Source: DASRAA01 sp963814165
Lineage (GTDB): Bacteria; Acidobacteriota; Terriglobia; Terriglobales; Acidobacteriaceae
DNA length: 64,000 nt
Direction of reading: 5' to 3'
Assembly: GCA_963814165.1 (NCBI GenBank)
Contig: CAWFBW010000004.1
Coordinates: 62,001 to 126,000, forward strand
Shown: positions 35,461-45,402 of the stretch, one piece after another
How positions within the stretch are numbered: position 1 is the stretch's first letter
Layout of the letters: every line of letters starts with the position of its first letter
Position numbers and translations under genes: made by a program
The notes under the pieces: generated by a model
The model's input: only the letters and a program-made list of their open reading frames with translations
Databases searched by the model: none
Told to the model about the DNA's origin: nothing

Positions 35461-35823
35461 ATGAGCACGGGCCGCATACGACTACTTGTCGAACTCGAGG
35501 TCAATGAAGGCAAGCTTGCCGAATTCGAGGACATCGCGCAACAGATGGTTGCCGTCAGCGAGCAGGAATCCGGGACGATCGCTTACCATTTTCTGCTGAG
35601 TGCGGACCGCAAGCGCTGTCGCCTGGTCGAGGGTTATGCCGACATAGCGGCAATCACCGCACATTTCGACGGTCCCGCGTTTACGCAGTTCATGCCGCAA
35701 CTCATTCAGGTCGCTACTCCCGTCCGCACGGAAATCTACGGCTACTCCGGACCGCGTGTGACCGCACTGGCTGCCGCCTTTGGCGCCGAAGTCTTCACAG
35801 CTTGGCAGGGATTTGACCGCTAA
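35461..35823 (+). CDS. Antibiotic biosynthesis monooxygenase (ABM) domain protein
   Basis: This 120-residue protein has the ferredoxin-like ABM fold: VELEVNEGKLAEFEDIAQQM, then a strand with ESGTIAYHFLLS, then AAITAHFDGPAFTQFM. Family members are small dimeric oxygenases, haem-degrading enzymes or quinol-handling proteins; this one cannot be narrowed further. GGAGACACGC precedes the ATG. Confidence 0.85.
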   Translation: MSTGRIRLLVELEVNEGKLAEFEDIAQQMVAVSEQESGTIAYHFLLSADRKRCRLVEGYADIAAITAHFDGPAFTQFMPQLIQVATPVRTEIYGYSGPRVTALAAAFGAEVFTAWQGFDR

Positions 35824-36134
35824 TGGCAGTGCTGTACCCAGGCTTCATCGAGCGAGCCGCAACGGTTCCAGCATGAGAAACGACGCGGACTCGAAGGCTC
35901 GCATAGCACCGAGGTGGTGAACTGAGCCACTGAATCCGCTGAAACGTGGGCTGGCCAGCATCCACGTTGGCCTCATTGCTTTCCACGCCAATTCCAACCA
36001 TACTCCACTTATCCTTACCAACTATTCATCGGGATGAGCACTACCCTTCGTGCGCTGCCATGCGGACGTGTGCGGCAAATGCGATAAACGAATCAGCCAA
36101 ACGGCTTCAAATTAAACAGGGGAGGAAATAAAGA
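35824..36134. other. Intergenic region, no gene seen
   Basis: About 310 bp with no credible frame. The right end supplies the strong GGGGAGGAAA ribosome-binding site of the next gene. Confidence 0.4.
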
Positions 36135-36914
36135 ATGACAGAGAAAGTCACGAAGGCACTCGGAGTGATGTGCACTGTGGTGCTGGTGGCGGCTTGGGGA
36201 ATCCCCATGAGCGCCCAGAGCGAAGTCAAGGAAAAGCCGCCGATGTACTCCTACGTGGGGAATTGGGCGATCCCGCGGGCGCAGTGGACGGAGATGGATA
36301 AGTCCGCTGCGGCAGACGATGCCATCCTGCAAAAAGCACTGTCCAACGGAACGATCATCGGCTATGGCAACGAGCGCACGATCGTCCATCAAAGCGACGG
36401 GATGACCCACGATGATTGGTGGTCGTCGATGTCCATGGCCGGGTTGATGAACGTACTCGACGAATTCTACAAATCGGGAAATTCGACGACGCCCGCACTC
36501 GAGAGTGCCACCAAACACACGGACACCATCTACGTGAGCCGCTACTACAACTACAAGTCCGGATCGTGGAAGGGGTTGTATGGACACGGCTCGGTGTATC
36601 GTTTGAAGGCGGACGCTCCAGATGACGCGATTGAAGTTGTGGCGAAGAACATTGTTGGCCCGCTGATGGAGAAGATGCTGGCGGACGGCACGATCTATGA
36701 GTGGGAAATCGACACCGAGGCCATTCACACCGAAGCGCCCGGGATGTTCTTCATCTACTACCTGTGCTCGAATTCCGAGTGCCTGGACAAGGTAAACGCC
36801 GGTCTGCGGGAAGCTGGAAAGGCCAGCCCACTGCGTGGCCCTGCCATGTATTCCATGGTCGACTACACCACCCACCGCGATGTGCTGCTCCGCAGCAACG
36901 TGACTTACAAGTAG
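36135..36914 (+). CDS. Secreted conserved hypothetical protein
   Basis: This 259-residue protein has a signal peptide (LGVMCTVVLVAAWGIPMSAQ). Its two similar halves suggest a duplicated ferredoxin-like fold: YSYVGNWAIPRAQWTEMDKS early and AMYSMVDYTTHRDVLLRS late. Two cysteines near residue 220 (LCSNSECLDK) could form a disulfide. I recognise no catalytic motif. The strong ribosome-binding site and the downstream terminator mark it as a single-gene unit. Confidence 0.7.
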   Translation: MTEKVTKALGVMCTVVLVAAWGIPMSAQSEVKEKPPMYSYVGNWAIPRAQWTEMDKSAAADDAILQKALSNGTIIGYGNERTIVHQSDGMTHDDWWSSMSMAGLMNVLDEFYKSGNSTTPALESATKHTDTIYVSRYYNYKSGSWKGLYGHGSVYRLKADAPDDAIEVVAKNIVGPLMEKMLADGTIYEWEIDTEAIHTEAPGMFFIYYLCSNSECLDKVNAGLREAGKASPLRGPAMYSMVDYTTHRDVLLRSNVTYK

Positions 36915-36941
36915 ACCTTCAGCCCGTAGATCACAGAAATC

Positions 36942-36980
36942 CCCGTCTCAGCTTTGTCCCTGAGGCGGGAGTTTTTTTGT
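36942..36980 (+). terminator. Rho-independent terminator
   Basis: CCCGTCTCAG (36942-36951) pairs with CTGAGGCGGG (36960-36969), with one mismatch, and is followed by seven T residues, about 30 bp after the stop. Confidence 0.88.
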
Positions 36981-37008
36981 GAGACGATACAACAGTACGG
37001 AGTTCCCC

Positions 37009-37395
37009 ATGCCTCTCGACTACCTGCTCAAGACCGAACCCTCGGAGTACTCGTTCGAGGACTTACAGCGCGATAAGACAACTACCTGGGATGGCGTCAC
37101 TAACACCACCGCGGTGAAGCATCTTCGCGAGATGCAGTCGGGCGCGCGACTCGTCATCTACGAAACCGGAGGCCGGAGTTTGGCGGTGGGGACCGCGTCC
37201 GTCGTCTCTGTTGATGCTGCGGACCCGAAGAAGCCGGCGGTGAAGATCAAAGTCGGAAAGCCGCTCACCAAGCCGATTTCACTCGAGCAGATCAAGGCCA
37301 GCAAGCTGTTCGCGGAGTCGCCGCTGGTGAAGATGGGACGGCTGTCGGTAGTTCCGCTGACCAAGGCGCAGTACAAGGCACTGACCGGGGAGTGA
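37009..37395 (+). CDS. EVE domain protein
   Basis: This 128-residue protein is a stand-alone EVE domain (PUA-like fold). It shows the start YLLKTEPSEYSFEDLQRD, the WDGVTNTTAVKHLREM segment and the VIYETGG strand. EVE domains bind modified bases in DNA or RNA and often occur with RNA-modification or restriction systems; no such partner is adjacent. The ATG at 37009 begins the domain directly; the frame is open 30 bases upstream into the preceding terminator. Confidence 0.88.
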   Translation: MPLDYLLKTEPSEYSFEDLQRDKTTTWDGVTNTTAVKHLREMQSGARLVIYETGGRSLAVGTASVVSVDAADPKKPAVKIKVGKPLTKPISLEQIKASKLFAESPLVKMGRLSVVPLTKAQYKALTGE

Positions 37396-37500
37396 ACTCC
37401 GGTCCTCCAGTGTTGTAGATTGGTGTGACGAATACCCCGCCCCACCCTCCGCTGCGGGTAGCACGGTGTACCCAGCTGGTCGAACTCAACAGGAGACTTC

Positions 37501-37974
37501 ATGAAGACACGCTCTCTCGTCGTGATGTTCGCGTTGTGTGTGCTCACCCTCACTGTCAGCTTTGCCCAGAATGCCAGCATGGGCACGTGGAAGCTCAATG
37601 AAGCTAAATCGGAGATTCCTGCGGGCGTGGGCAAGAACACGACTGTGGTTTACTCCGCGGTAGGCAGCGACATCAAGATCACCACGGATGGCGTGGATGC
37701 CGCAGGCAAACCGACGCACACCGAATGGACCGGCAAGTTCGACGCGAAACCGTATCCGGTGACGGGCGATCCGAATGTGACCTACCGCGCATATAAGGCG
37801 AAAGGCGAGCGCACACTATTGCCTGCCAACATGATGGGCGACAAAACCGTGAGCAATGGCAAGATCCAGATCGCAAAGGATGGCAAAAGCCGCACGCTCG
37901 AAATGAACTACTTTTCGTGGGAAGGCACGAAAAAGAAGAAGACACACGCGAAGTACGTTTACGAGAAACAGTAG
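37501..37974 (+). CDS. Secreted protein, paralogue of the 34888 gene
   Basis: This 157-residue exported protein has a signal peptide (VVMFALCVLTLTVSFAQ) and the same GTWKLNEAKSEIPAGVGKNT, ITTDGVDAAGKPTHTEWTGK and KYVYEKQ elements as the gene at 34888-35355. The two copies are separated by three unrelated genes. A CAGGAGAC site precedes the ATG. Function is unknown. Confidence 0.75.
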   Translation: MKTRSLVVMFALCVLTLTVSFAQNASMGTWKLNEAKSEIPAGVGKNTTVVYSAVGSDIKITTDGVDAAGKPTHTEWTGKFDAKPYPVTGDPNVTYRAYKAKGERTLLPANMMGDKTVSNGKIQIAKDGKSRTLEMNYFSWEGTKKKKTHAKYVYEKQ

Positions 37975-38464
37975 GCGGGTTTGGCTCCCACGCGCCTGTG
38001 TCGTTGAGTGTGCTGCTTAGGCATCAGCCTGTGTCGAATTTGCCAATTTTCGCCAAATTTTCGCTTCACGCGTCATTTGTTTTCAACAGCTTGGACGGAA
38101 ATTGTTCGTATGTCATTGATTTACAAATGGGTTACAGCGTTTGAAGTGACGTGTAAGGACTTATATCTGCAAATTTTTGCACAGGCATCTACTTCGCGTA
38201 CGGATTCGTATTTCAAAGAACCCTCGAAAACGGTGATCGGGACTGACCCGAACCGTTGGCCGCCGCCGGAATGACGACTATCCGGCGCGGCGAGTTCCGC
38301 CCCTCTAGGTGAAACTTCCTAGTCTCTTGGATAACGCAGAAGGGGAGTGGAAGTCACGGAAAATCTGCGGCGGCAAAGAAACTAAAGTAACCAGCTGGTA
38401 CGGAGGGGTTGAAAGGACCTCCTCAAGACCGCTGCGCGCTTGAACGGAGCGATGCGCTATATGC
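37975..38464. other. AT-rich gene-free region
   Basis: About 490 bp with a clear drop in GC (notably 38030-38220, rich in ATTT and AAAT). It flanks the AAA+ ATPase gene. No credible frame or repeat is seen; its composition is unlike the neighbourhood and suggests imported DNA. Confidence 0.45.
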
Positions 38465-39916
38465 CTACGCTCCCCTCTGCTGAAACTGGTCGTAGCGACG
38501 CATCATCTCCTTCGGGATCGAGGGAGGAATAGATTTCGTAGCGAATAAAAGGTCTTTGTCGGCTATAGGTCGGTTCTCGCGTTTAGCTCTGATCGCAGCA
38601 TCGTCGACAAGAAGTTTCAAATCACTCGCGGCATATCCTTCGAGTTGTTTAGCCAGTAACGCTAGATTAATGTTCGCTTCCCTGAACCTACGTTCAAGGT
38701 GAAACCGCAGCATGTCGGTGCGGGCCTCGAGATCAGGCGCCGTGACGAGCAACTTCTTGTCTAATCTTCCCGCTCGCTGCACCGCTGAGTCGATTCTCCA
38801 CGGTTCGTTGGTCGCTGCGAGTACCAGAATGCGGCGGGTGCTGGCGGAATCTAGTTGTCTAAGCAGCTCCCCGACTTCTTCAACTCTGTAATCACTATGC
38901 CCAGCCAACTGCGCCCGGTTAGGGGCCATTGCCTCAAAATCATCTAAGAACAGAATCGCAGGCGCATTTTGGGCAGCTTGATTGAATACTTCGGCAATTT
39001 TGGTGGCGGTTCCATGGATGTACGTGTCACCTATGTCTTGGGCAGACACCTCTTTGAAGTAATAGCCTAATTCCTCCGCAAGTTTCCTTGCGATGTACGT
39101 CTTGCCACACCCGGGAGGACCGAACATGAGAACCCCGTTGGGAACAGTCAATCCATATCGTTCGAAACTAGCGGGGTCGCGGAGGGGTGCGATCACTTGT
39201 TCGTAGAGGATGAGCTTCAGTTGCACCATTCCGGCTACGGCCAATAAACCGTGTCCGTTTGGAGCGGGAGGGGCCGTGTGCCTAGGGCATTGGAAGACGT
39301 CCAAACCAGGGCATTCAGGCGCCGAGTAATGGTCCCAGTTTTCGGCACAGAGGGGACAATAATGCTTGTGCACCAGCGCGGTCGGGTAGCACGCTTCGCA
39401 ATAATACTTGTCCTTAATTTCCGGGCACTCGCCCTCAGAATCGTGCGTGAAACTGCTATTGCAAGTTGAACAAATATGCTTGTGCTCGGGAAGATTGCGT
39501 TCCGCGTTCGACAAATTAGCGCGATCTTCGACCAATTGTTGAAGTTCGCGGATTAATAGGCTGCGTCCTGCTTCAGTAATTGAGTAGGTAATCGGATTCG
39601 CCAGCTTCCGATAGAGTTCATCAATCCGTTCCTGAATCTCTTTCGAACCTCGAATGCGGTCTCTCTGAAACAGAATCGCGGTGGTGTAGGTAAATTCAGC
39701 AGATACTGACTCATCTTTGAAGGAGTACAGTCGTAAGGACCCAATCCGCGAAGCATTTCCATCCACCCACGCGGACGCCACGCCTTCGTTTGGAAACGAA
39801 ATGCGATCACCGTCTTCCATCGCAAGGGGAGGGCCTAGCTGCGCGCGCAGGACCCGCTCCGGCATCCTCGCTTCAGGAATTTCGGCCGTCATTTTACTTG
39901 TACCCCCGAAGGACAT
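38465..39916 (-). CDS. AAA+ ATPase with internal zinc-finger array
   Basis: This 483-residue protein combines a novel N-terminal region (residues 1-145), a Cys/His-rich segment at about 148-245 (CSTC, CEAC, HYCPLC and CPRH pairs, likely two or three zinc sites) and a Cdc48/SpoVK-type AAA domain. In the AAA domain are Walker A FGPPGCGKT near residue 268, Walker B ILFLDDFEAM near 322, sensor-1 LAATNEPWRID and arginine-finger-region RAGRLDKK. Such ATPases remodel or unfold protein partners, with the zinc region likely choosing the partner. The start is at 39916 or 39892. It is divergent from the small gene at 39961. Confidence 0.85.
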   Translation of the reverse strand: MSFGGTSKMTAEIPEARMPERVLRAQLGPPLAMEDGDRISFPNEGVASAWVDGNASRIGSLRLYSFKDESVSAEFTYTTAILFQRDRIRGSKEIQERIDELYRKLANPITYSITEAGRSLLIRELQQLVEDRANLSNAERNLPEHKHICSTCNSSFTHDSEGECPEIKDKYYCEACYPTALVHKHYCPLCAENWDHYSAPECPGLDVFQCPRHTAPPAPNGHGLLAVAGMVQLKLILYEQVIAPLRDPASFERYGLTVPNGVLMFGPPGCGKTYIARKLAEELGYYFKEVSAQDIGDTYIHGTATKIAEVFNQAAQNAPAILFLDDFEAMAPNRAQLAGHSDYRVEEVGELLRQLDSASTRRILVLAATNEPWRIDSAVQRAGRLDKKLLVTAPDLEARTDMLRFHLERRFREANINLALLAKQLEGYAASDLKLLVDDAAIRAKRENRPIADKDLLFATKSIPPSIPKEMMRRYDQFQQRGA

Positions 39917-39960
39917 ATCCTATACCGCGCGTAAGAGGATCGACAGGTGGAGGTACTGAA

Positions 39961-40226
39961 ATGGCTAAGATTGAAGGGCGGTTTTTAGCGCATCGGCTCG
40001 ACAATGGCAGCGTGCAGATGCAGTTTGTACCCAACCAAGGGGTGGGCATACATACTCGCTGCTCGCGAAAGGCACCGGAGAGGTTCAATCTGACCTCGAA
40101 TCAGTCTTTGGATTCACACCTGCGAAAGCCGCTGCGGCAGTCGCAGAGCTGGAGGCAGCCGGGCAAGTCGACGTGGCCACTGCCGTTGACGAAGAGAACG
40201 CGCGGGCGCTGTTTCGTCCACAGTGA
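39961..40226 (+). CDS. Small unknown protein divergent from AAA+ ATPase, frame-interrupted
   Basis: The ATG at 39961 behind a strong GGAGGT site opens MAKIEGRFLAHRLDNGSVQM. Near 40042, in a G-rich run, the frame must shift (one missing or two extra bases) to continue as YSLLAKGTGEVQSDLESVFG, then a helical Ala/Glu-rich part ending ARALFRPQ at 40226. Both halves look like genuine coding sequence. The product is about 88 residues with no known motif. It shares a 44-70 bp promoter region with the ATPase and may be its partner or substrate. Confidence 0.55.
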
Positions 40227-40291
40227 CAGTTCGCTAGGGCACCCAACTCTTGTCGCCGGCCGTTAGTGACAAGAGTCGGCCATGATCCGTG

Positions 40292-42627
40292 CTATCTTCC
40301 ACTGGTCGGCAACTCTTCCGCGCGTCCATGCTTCTTTGCCGTCTTGGTTGCGGGCGGGGCGTTGCCTACCACTTTCTCCAGTTCCGCGGCGATGGAGTCC
40401 ACCAGCGCGGCCTGCTTCATCAGCACGCCGCCGGCGATGACGGAGCCGGCGTCGGCGTCGGTCCACTTGTCTTCTTCCATCATTTCGCGGACGGCGGGAA
40501 TGGTCTTGACGCCGTAGCCGGTATAGGCTCCGGGGGCGTAGATCTGGTGCTTGAACCAAGGACGCTCCTTCAATCCCTCGGTGGTCATGAAGGTGCGCTC
40601 GGTCTGCATGAGCTGCTGGTTGATGGCCTTCAAGTCGGGGGAGTCCCACACTGTGGGATTGGCGTCGGCCAGCTTGCTGTAGGCGGCCTTGTAGCGCCTG
40701 GCTGCCAGTTCGTAGGCAGTGACGCCGTTTTCCAGCGGTGCGAAGTTCAGGAATGGGCGCCACCTGTTCTTTTGCAGGCGGCACGTATTTCTTGTTGGGA
40801 TCGGCGGTGGCGGTGAAGACGCCTTCTTCAATCTGGCGATTGCGCTCGCGGGTCTTGTCCTGCTTGTCTTTGAGCTCGGTCTTAAGCTCGCTGACGTAGC
40901 GCTTCACGGTGTCGGCTGAAGCCGAGGGATCGAAGGGCAGGAGGTCGGCGTCGGCCATGCGCATGACCATGGTTCCGCCCAACTGTGACAGCGCGCGTTC
41001 GTACACGAACTCGGGATCGCCGAAGTGCGTGTACCAGTAGAAGTCGTCGTAGATGGAATGATAGATGCCGCCCTGCGACTCGCCGCCGAATCCAATGTTG
41101 AGCGCGGCGACTCCGGCGTGATCGAGGAAGGGAGCGTAATCGCTGCCGTCGCCGAGGGCGCCGATGCGGAGGTCGGCGCCGCGCGCGGCTTCGCGGTCGT
41201 CGGGCTTGGAGGCTGCGCCCGATGCGGCGCAACTGCGCGCGCCGCTGCACGGTCAATTTCGTCTCAGGATCTTGAACGTCGCGCGCGACCGCATTCACCA
41301 CCGTCTGCAACGTGTGCGAACCCGAGGCAAAGAGATAACCGCGCGCGTTCGAGTCGGAGTTGATGTACACGACAGCATGCTGGTTGAGCTCGGCGCCGTG
41401 TTCCTCGACAAATTCGGTGGAGCCGAGCAGGCCGGGCTCTTCGCCGTCCCAGGCACAATAGATGATGGTGCGCTTGGGCTTCCATCCCTGCTTCAGCAGC
41501 TCGCCCAGCGAGCGCGCCTCTTCGAGCACGGCGGTCATGCCGGAGATCGGATCTTCGGCGCCGTTGACCCAGGCGTCATGATGGTTGCCACGAATCACCC
41601 ACTCGTCGGGCGCGTCGCTGCCGGGAATCTTCGCGATGACGTCGTAGATCGGCTTGATGTCCCAGTTCGACTTCATCACCAAGTGCACCTTCGCCGGGCC
41701 GGGGCCGACGTGGTAGGTGATGGGCAGAGCGCCGCGCCAGCCGTCGGGAACCACCTGCCCGGCGATCGCCGCCAGCAGCGGCTGCGCGTCTCCCCAGGAA
41801 ACCGGCAGCACGGGAATGGTGGTGATGGTCTTGGCCTCGGTGATCTCGAGGCGCTTGGCGTCTTTGGTCGCGCCGGTGCCCGGAGTCAGCGGATCGCCGG
41901 GATAGTCGGTGTCCATGACGCTGCCGCGCTGTACGCCGTCAGAAGGACGGAAGGGGCCGTCAGGAAAATACTGGCCTTCGAAGAAGCCGTCATCACGCGG
42001 ATCGGAATAAATGATGCAGCCCACCGCGCCATGCTCTGCTGCAACCTTGGGCTTGATGCCGCGCCAGGCGCCGCCGTAGCGCGCGATGACGATGGCGCCC
42101 TTCACGGAAACGCCCATGCGTTCGAGCTGCTCGTAGTCTTCGCGCACGCCGTAGTTCACGTAAACCAGCGGGCCGGTGACGTCTCCGTCTTTCGAGTAGG
42201 CGTTATAGGTGGGTAATTGCTCGGCGGTCTGCGAAGAAGTGGGATCGACGGCCAGCGGCGGCTCCTGGAGCTTGGCGACGAACTTGGTCGGCTCCAGCAG
42301 CTCGAGCTTGCGCTCTTTCGGCGTGGGGAACAGCACGTAGAAGGTCTCGATCTGCGCGTCGAAGCCGAACTCTTTGAACTTGGCGAGCATCCACTCGGCG
42401 TTGTCTTTGTCGTAGGGCTGGCCGACGGCGTGGGGACGCGCGCTGAGGCGCTGCATGTTGTCGCGCAGGACCTTGGGATCGGGCAGGGCGCGGAACTTCG
42501 CTTCCCAATCGCGCTCGGCGGCGGAGTGCGCCGGAGAGTAGCCGTCGAAGTTAGCGGGGGGAGTGGCAGCGTTGCCGGGTTGCAGCAGACCTAGAACGAG
42601 TGCAGCGACAGCAAAGTGGCGGGTCAA
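40292..42627 (-). CDS. M28 family metallopeptidase (glutamate carboxypeptidase II-like), two frame breaks
   Basis: This secreted peptidase has a signal peptide, a protease-associated domain (GAIVIARYGGAWRGIKPKVA region), the zinc motifs GNHHDAW and NGAEDPISG, the catalytic DGEEPGLLGS, and a transferrin-receptor-like dimerisation domain at the C-terminus. Single extra bases near 41218 and 40756 break the frame. Removing them gives 777 residues, the usual size of this subclass, with restored GALGDGSDYAPFLDH and VREMMEEDKW. The start is TTG at 42627 behind GGAGG. It is the third gene of a probable minus-strand operon with the two genes upstream. Confidence 0.88.
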
Positions 42628-42744
42628 CGGCGAGGCCTCCGGGACGGAATGCGTGCGAATCGGGGTGAAACCGCAGATTATAGCGCATGGATTCGCCGGA
42701 GTAACTCGCCTAAACGTGTGATCGGCGGGGGCGGGTTAGTAGTG

Positions 42745-43272
42745 CTACTTCAGCAGGCTTTGCAGCTTGGATTGCAGTTCGCCGTAACCGGCCGCGTCTG
42801 CACCTCCGTGCGCCTGATAGACGACCTTGCCGCCGCGGTCGAGGACGACGAGGTAGGCATCGTTGGGCTCCTTGTAATTGACCAACTTCTTGAGCTCGGC
42901 TTCATTGTGCATCACGGGAATAAAGTTGGAGCGCTCGCTCTCCGGCACACTTTTCTTCATCCCGGAGGTGATCATGCCGCGGATGAGTCGCGGCGCGTCT
43001 TCGAGGACCGGCAACTGGTACAGCCATACACCCGGGTTCGTGCCGAAGTCATTCCTTAGGCGCTTCATCCAGGCGCCCGTCGAGTATTGCGAGGCGCGGG
43101 AAAAGCCGAACACCAGCAGGGCGACCTTTCCGGTGGCCGCGTCGGGCAGCACCACCTGCTGCCCGGCGAGGTTTTCTTCCTGCAGTCGGGGGAGTTGCTG
43201 CGCGGCGGCGGCAATGGGCACCAGCAGGCTGAGCGCAACCGTCAGCGAGCAGAAGATACGGCGATCGGTCAT
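42745..43272 (-). CDS. ATP10-like thioredoxin-fold secreted protein
   Basis: This 175-residue exported protein (signal SLTVALSLLVPIAAAAQ) has LLVFGFSRASQYSTGAWMKR, PVLEDAPRLIRGMITSGMKK and AYLVVLDRGGKVVYQAHGG. This is the pattern of ATP10/redoxin-like proteins. The CxxC active site of thioredoxins is absent, so a chaperone-like rather than redox role is likely. The ATG at 43272 is chosen for the signal peptide. It lies 13 bp after the HEAT-repeat gene and is surely co-transcribed with it. Confidence 0.7.
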   Translation of the reverse strand: MTDRRIFCSLTVALSLLVPIAAAAQQLPRLQEENLAGQQVVLPDAATGKVALLVFGFSRASQYSTGAWMKRLRNDFGTNPGVWLYQLPVLEDAPRLIRGMITSGMKKSVPESERSNFIPVMHNEAELKKLVNYKEPNDAYLVVLDRGGKVVYQAHGGADAAGYGELQSKLQSLLK

Positions 43273-43285
43273 GCGGATTTCAACT

Positions 43286-44162
43286 CTACTTTTTCTTTGG
43301 CGCGGGTTTCGCCGGGGCCTTGTGCGCGGGAGCACGATGCGCGCGCAGGTCCGTCAGACGAATCACGGCAGCCGCTGCCGAGTACTGCACTTCTTCCTTG
43401 GGGTCATCCAGTTGCGATTCGGCAGCGGGCAATAGCGAGGTCTCGCCCCGCAATGCAATAGCGTTCAACGCCGCGGCGCGCACGATCCAGCTCTTGTTGT
43501 TGGTCGCGGCATTGGACAGCGCCTCGCCGCTCTTGGGGTCGGGGTCTTTCACCAGAGTGAGCGCCGCAGCCGCCAGCACCGGGGAAGTGGTGTCTTTGGT
43601 CACCATTTTGAACGCGCCGTAGCCGAGTCCGGCAAAGGGAATGAAGCCGATGCCCTGCTCGAAGCCGAATTGTGCCAGCTTCTTGGGATCGCTGAGCATC
43701 TTCTTCTGCTCGTCCATCAGGCTGGCACCGCTCTTGCGCTCGCCGGTGAGGATGGCGTAATAGACGTCCGTAACCGCGGTTATCACCCAGTTCAATCAGC
43801 GAGTGCGCCGCGGCGATGATGACGCTGGGATCCTTGTCGTAATAGAGATCAAGCAGCCGGGGAATGGCGGCCTTGGCTTTCATGCTGCCCAGCGCCTGAG
43901 CGGCGGCGGCGCGCACTTCGGGCTTGGGGTCGGCCAGAGCTTTGACGGCGGCCTCATAGGCCTTCGGATCGTCGGGCAGCAGTCCGAGCACTTGTACCGC
44001 CGTGGTGCGCTTTTCGACGCTGGTGTCGCTAAGTCCGGTATAGAGCACCGACCATGCCTGTGCTTTGGGATCTTTCACGGCGGTCGGCGTTTCTTGCGCG
44101 AAAACGAATGTGGCTGTACAGATGAGTACAACGATAGCGATGTGGCGTGTTCCACTTTTCAT
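43286..44162 (-). CDS. Secreted HEAT-repeat protein, one frame break
   Basis: A signal peptide (IAIVVLICTATFVFAQ) is followed by HEAT-like helical repeats (AAVKALADPKPEVRAAAAQA, LDLYYDKDPSVIIAAAHSLI) and, after a shift, by NAIALRGETSLLPAAESQL and an Ala/Pro/Lys-rich tail. One extra base near 43777 breaks the frame; without it the protein is 291 residues. HEAT arrays are protein-binding scaffolds. It is the first gene of a minus-strand set with the ATP10-like and M28 genes, divergent from proC. Confidence 0.8.
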
Positions 44163-44331
44163 GGAAGCTCCTTGAGTTTCTATTTAGATGAACTATCAGT
44201 TTACGGTAAGCGTAGAGCTGTGAGCGAAGGCTCGACCGCACACTCAGACTCGTTTCCTGATACCACCCGCGCAATTTACAATCGCTCGTACACCGGACAG
44301 CCGGAATCTTTGTCTCAACGGGAAACTCACC

Positions 44332-45156
44332 GTGCCTTCATCCGCTCAGCCACTGCGCTTCGCCATTCTTGGACTCGGCAAGATGGGCAGCATCCTGTTG
44401 CAGGCGTTCTGCAGCCAGAATGTGGCCCAGCCTGCGAACATCATCGCCACCGTGAATCACGCGGAACGCGTGGATGCGCTTGCCGCGAAGTTTGGAGTGC
44501 AGGTCACCACCGATAACCGCGCGGCAGTGAAGAGTGCCGACATCATCCTGCTGTGCATCAAGCCGCAGACGCTGGGCGAGGTGGTGGAGGAGATCAAGCC
44601 GGAACTTCGAGAGGACCAGCTAATTATTTCGATCGCGGCGTCGGTGCCGACGTCGTACATCGAGCAGCGGATCGCGGCGAAGATTCCCGTGGTGCGCGCG
44701 ATGCCGAACACGCCGTCGCGGGTGGGCGCGGGGATGACCGCGTTCTGCTGCGGCACGGCGGTAAAGCCCAGCGACCTGGAAGTGGTACACCGGCTGTTCG
44801 ATACCGTGGGCGAAACCATACGCGTGGATGAGAAGCATATGGACGCGGTCACCGGCTTGTCGGCCAGCGGGCCGGCGTACATCTTCATGATTCTGGAATC
44901 GCTGGCGGAGGGCGGGGTAAAGGTCGGCCTGCCGCGCGATATCGCGATGAAGTTGGCGGGGCAGACGGTGATGGGCTCGGCCAAGATGATGCTCGAGACC
45001 GGAGACCATCCCGCGTTGTTGAAAGACGCAGTGGCCACGCCCGCGGGCTGCACGGTAGATGGAATTCTCGAGTTGGAAGAGGGCGGCTTGCGCGTGACGC
45101 TGATTAAAGCGGTGGTGAAGGCGTCGCAGCGTGCGAAAGAGTTGCTGTTTAGCTGA
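44332..45156 (+). CDS. proC: Pyrroline-5-carboxylate reductase
   Basis: This 274-residue enzyme performs the last step of proline synthesis, reducing pyrroline-5-carboxylate with NAD(P)H. It shows the dinucleotide turn ILGLGKMGSIL, the VVRAMPNTPSRVGAGM segment, the GLSASGPAYIF signature and ATPAGCTVDGI near the end. Length is standard. The start is GTG at 44332 with a modest GGGAAA site. It is convergent with the small gene at 45157, whose stop codon abuts its own. Confidence 0.96.
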   Translation: MPSSAQPLRFAILGLGKMGSILLQAFCSQNVAQPANIIATVNHAERVDALAAKFGVQVTTDNRAAVKSADIILLCIKPQTLGEVVEEIKPELREDQLIISIAASVPTSYIEQRIAAKIPVVRAMPNTPSRVGAGMTAFCCGTAVKPSDLEVVHRLFDTVGETIRVDEKHMDAVTGLSASGPAYIFMILESLAEGGVKVGLPRDIAMKLAGQTVMGSAKMMLETGDHPALLKDAVATPAGCTVDGILELEEGGLRVTLIKAVVKASQRAKELLFS

Positions 45157-45351
45157 TTACAGCATCCCGCCGGTCTTGGTCGTCAGGATGCTCAGCGCCA
45201 GTTCCAGGCGCTCAATGGCGGCCTCGAGATCAGGATGCATACTCAAGTCCCCCCGCATGGACGTCAGGCGGCGGTGGGCGTCGGCGACATACTCAGCGGC
45301 CTTCGGGTTCTGTGCCGCAGTATCTTCGGAGGCTTTCTTCTCTTCGGCCAT
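45157..45351 (-). CDS. Small acidic cytoplasmic protein, unknown
   Basis: This 64-residue helical protein (AEEKKASEDTAAQNPKAAEY, then LEAAIERLELALSILT) has no known motif. It ends directly against the proC stop and lies downstream of crcB on the same strand, about 50 bp away, so it may share the fluoride-controlled transcript. The ribosome-binding site is weak. Confidence 0.55.
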   Translation of the reverse strand: MAEEKKASEDTAAQNPKAAEYVADAHRRLTSMRGDLSMHPDLEAAIERLELALSILTTKTGGML

Positions 45352-45402
45352 GACTCAATCTTAGCGCCCAAGCGGCAACGGGGAAAGCCCAATGTCCGTT
45401 TG

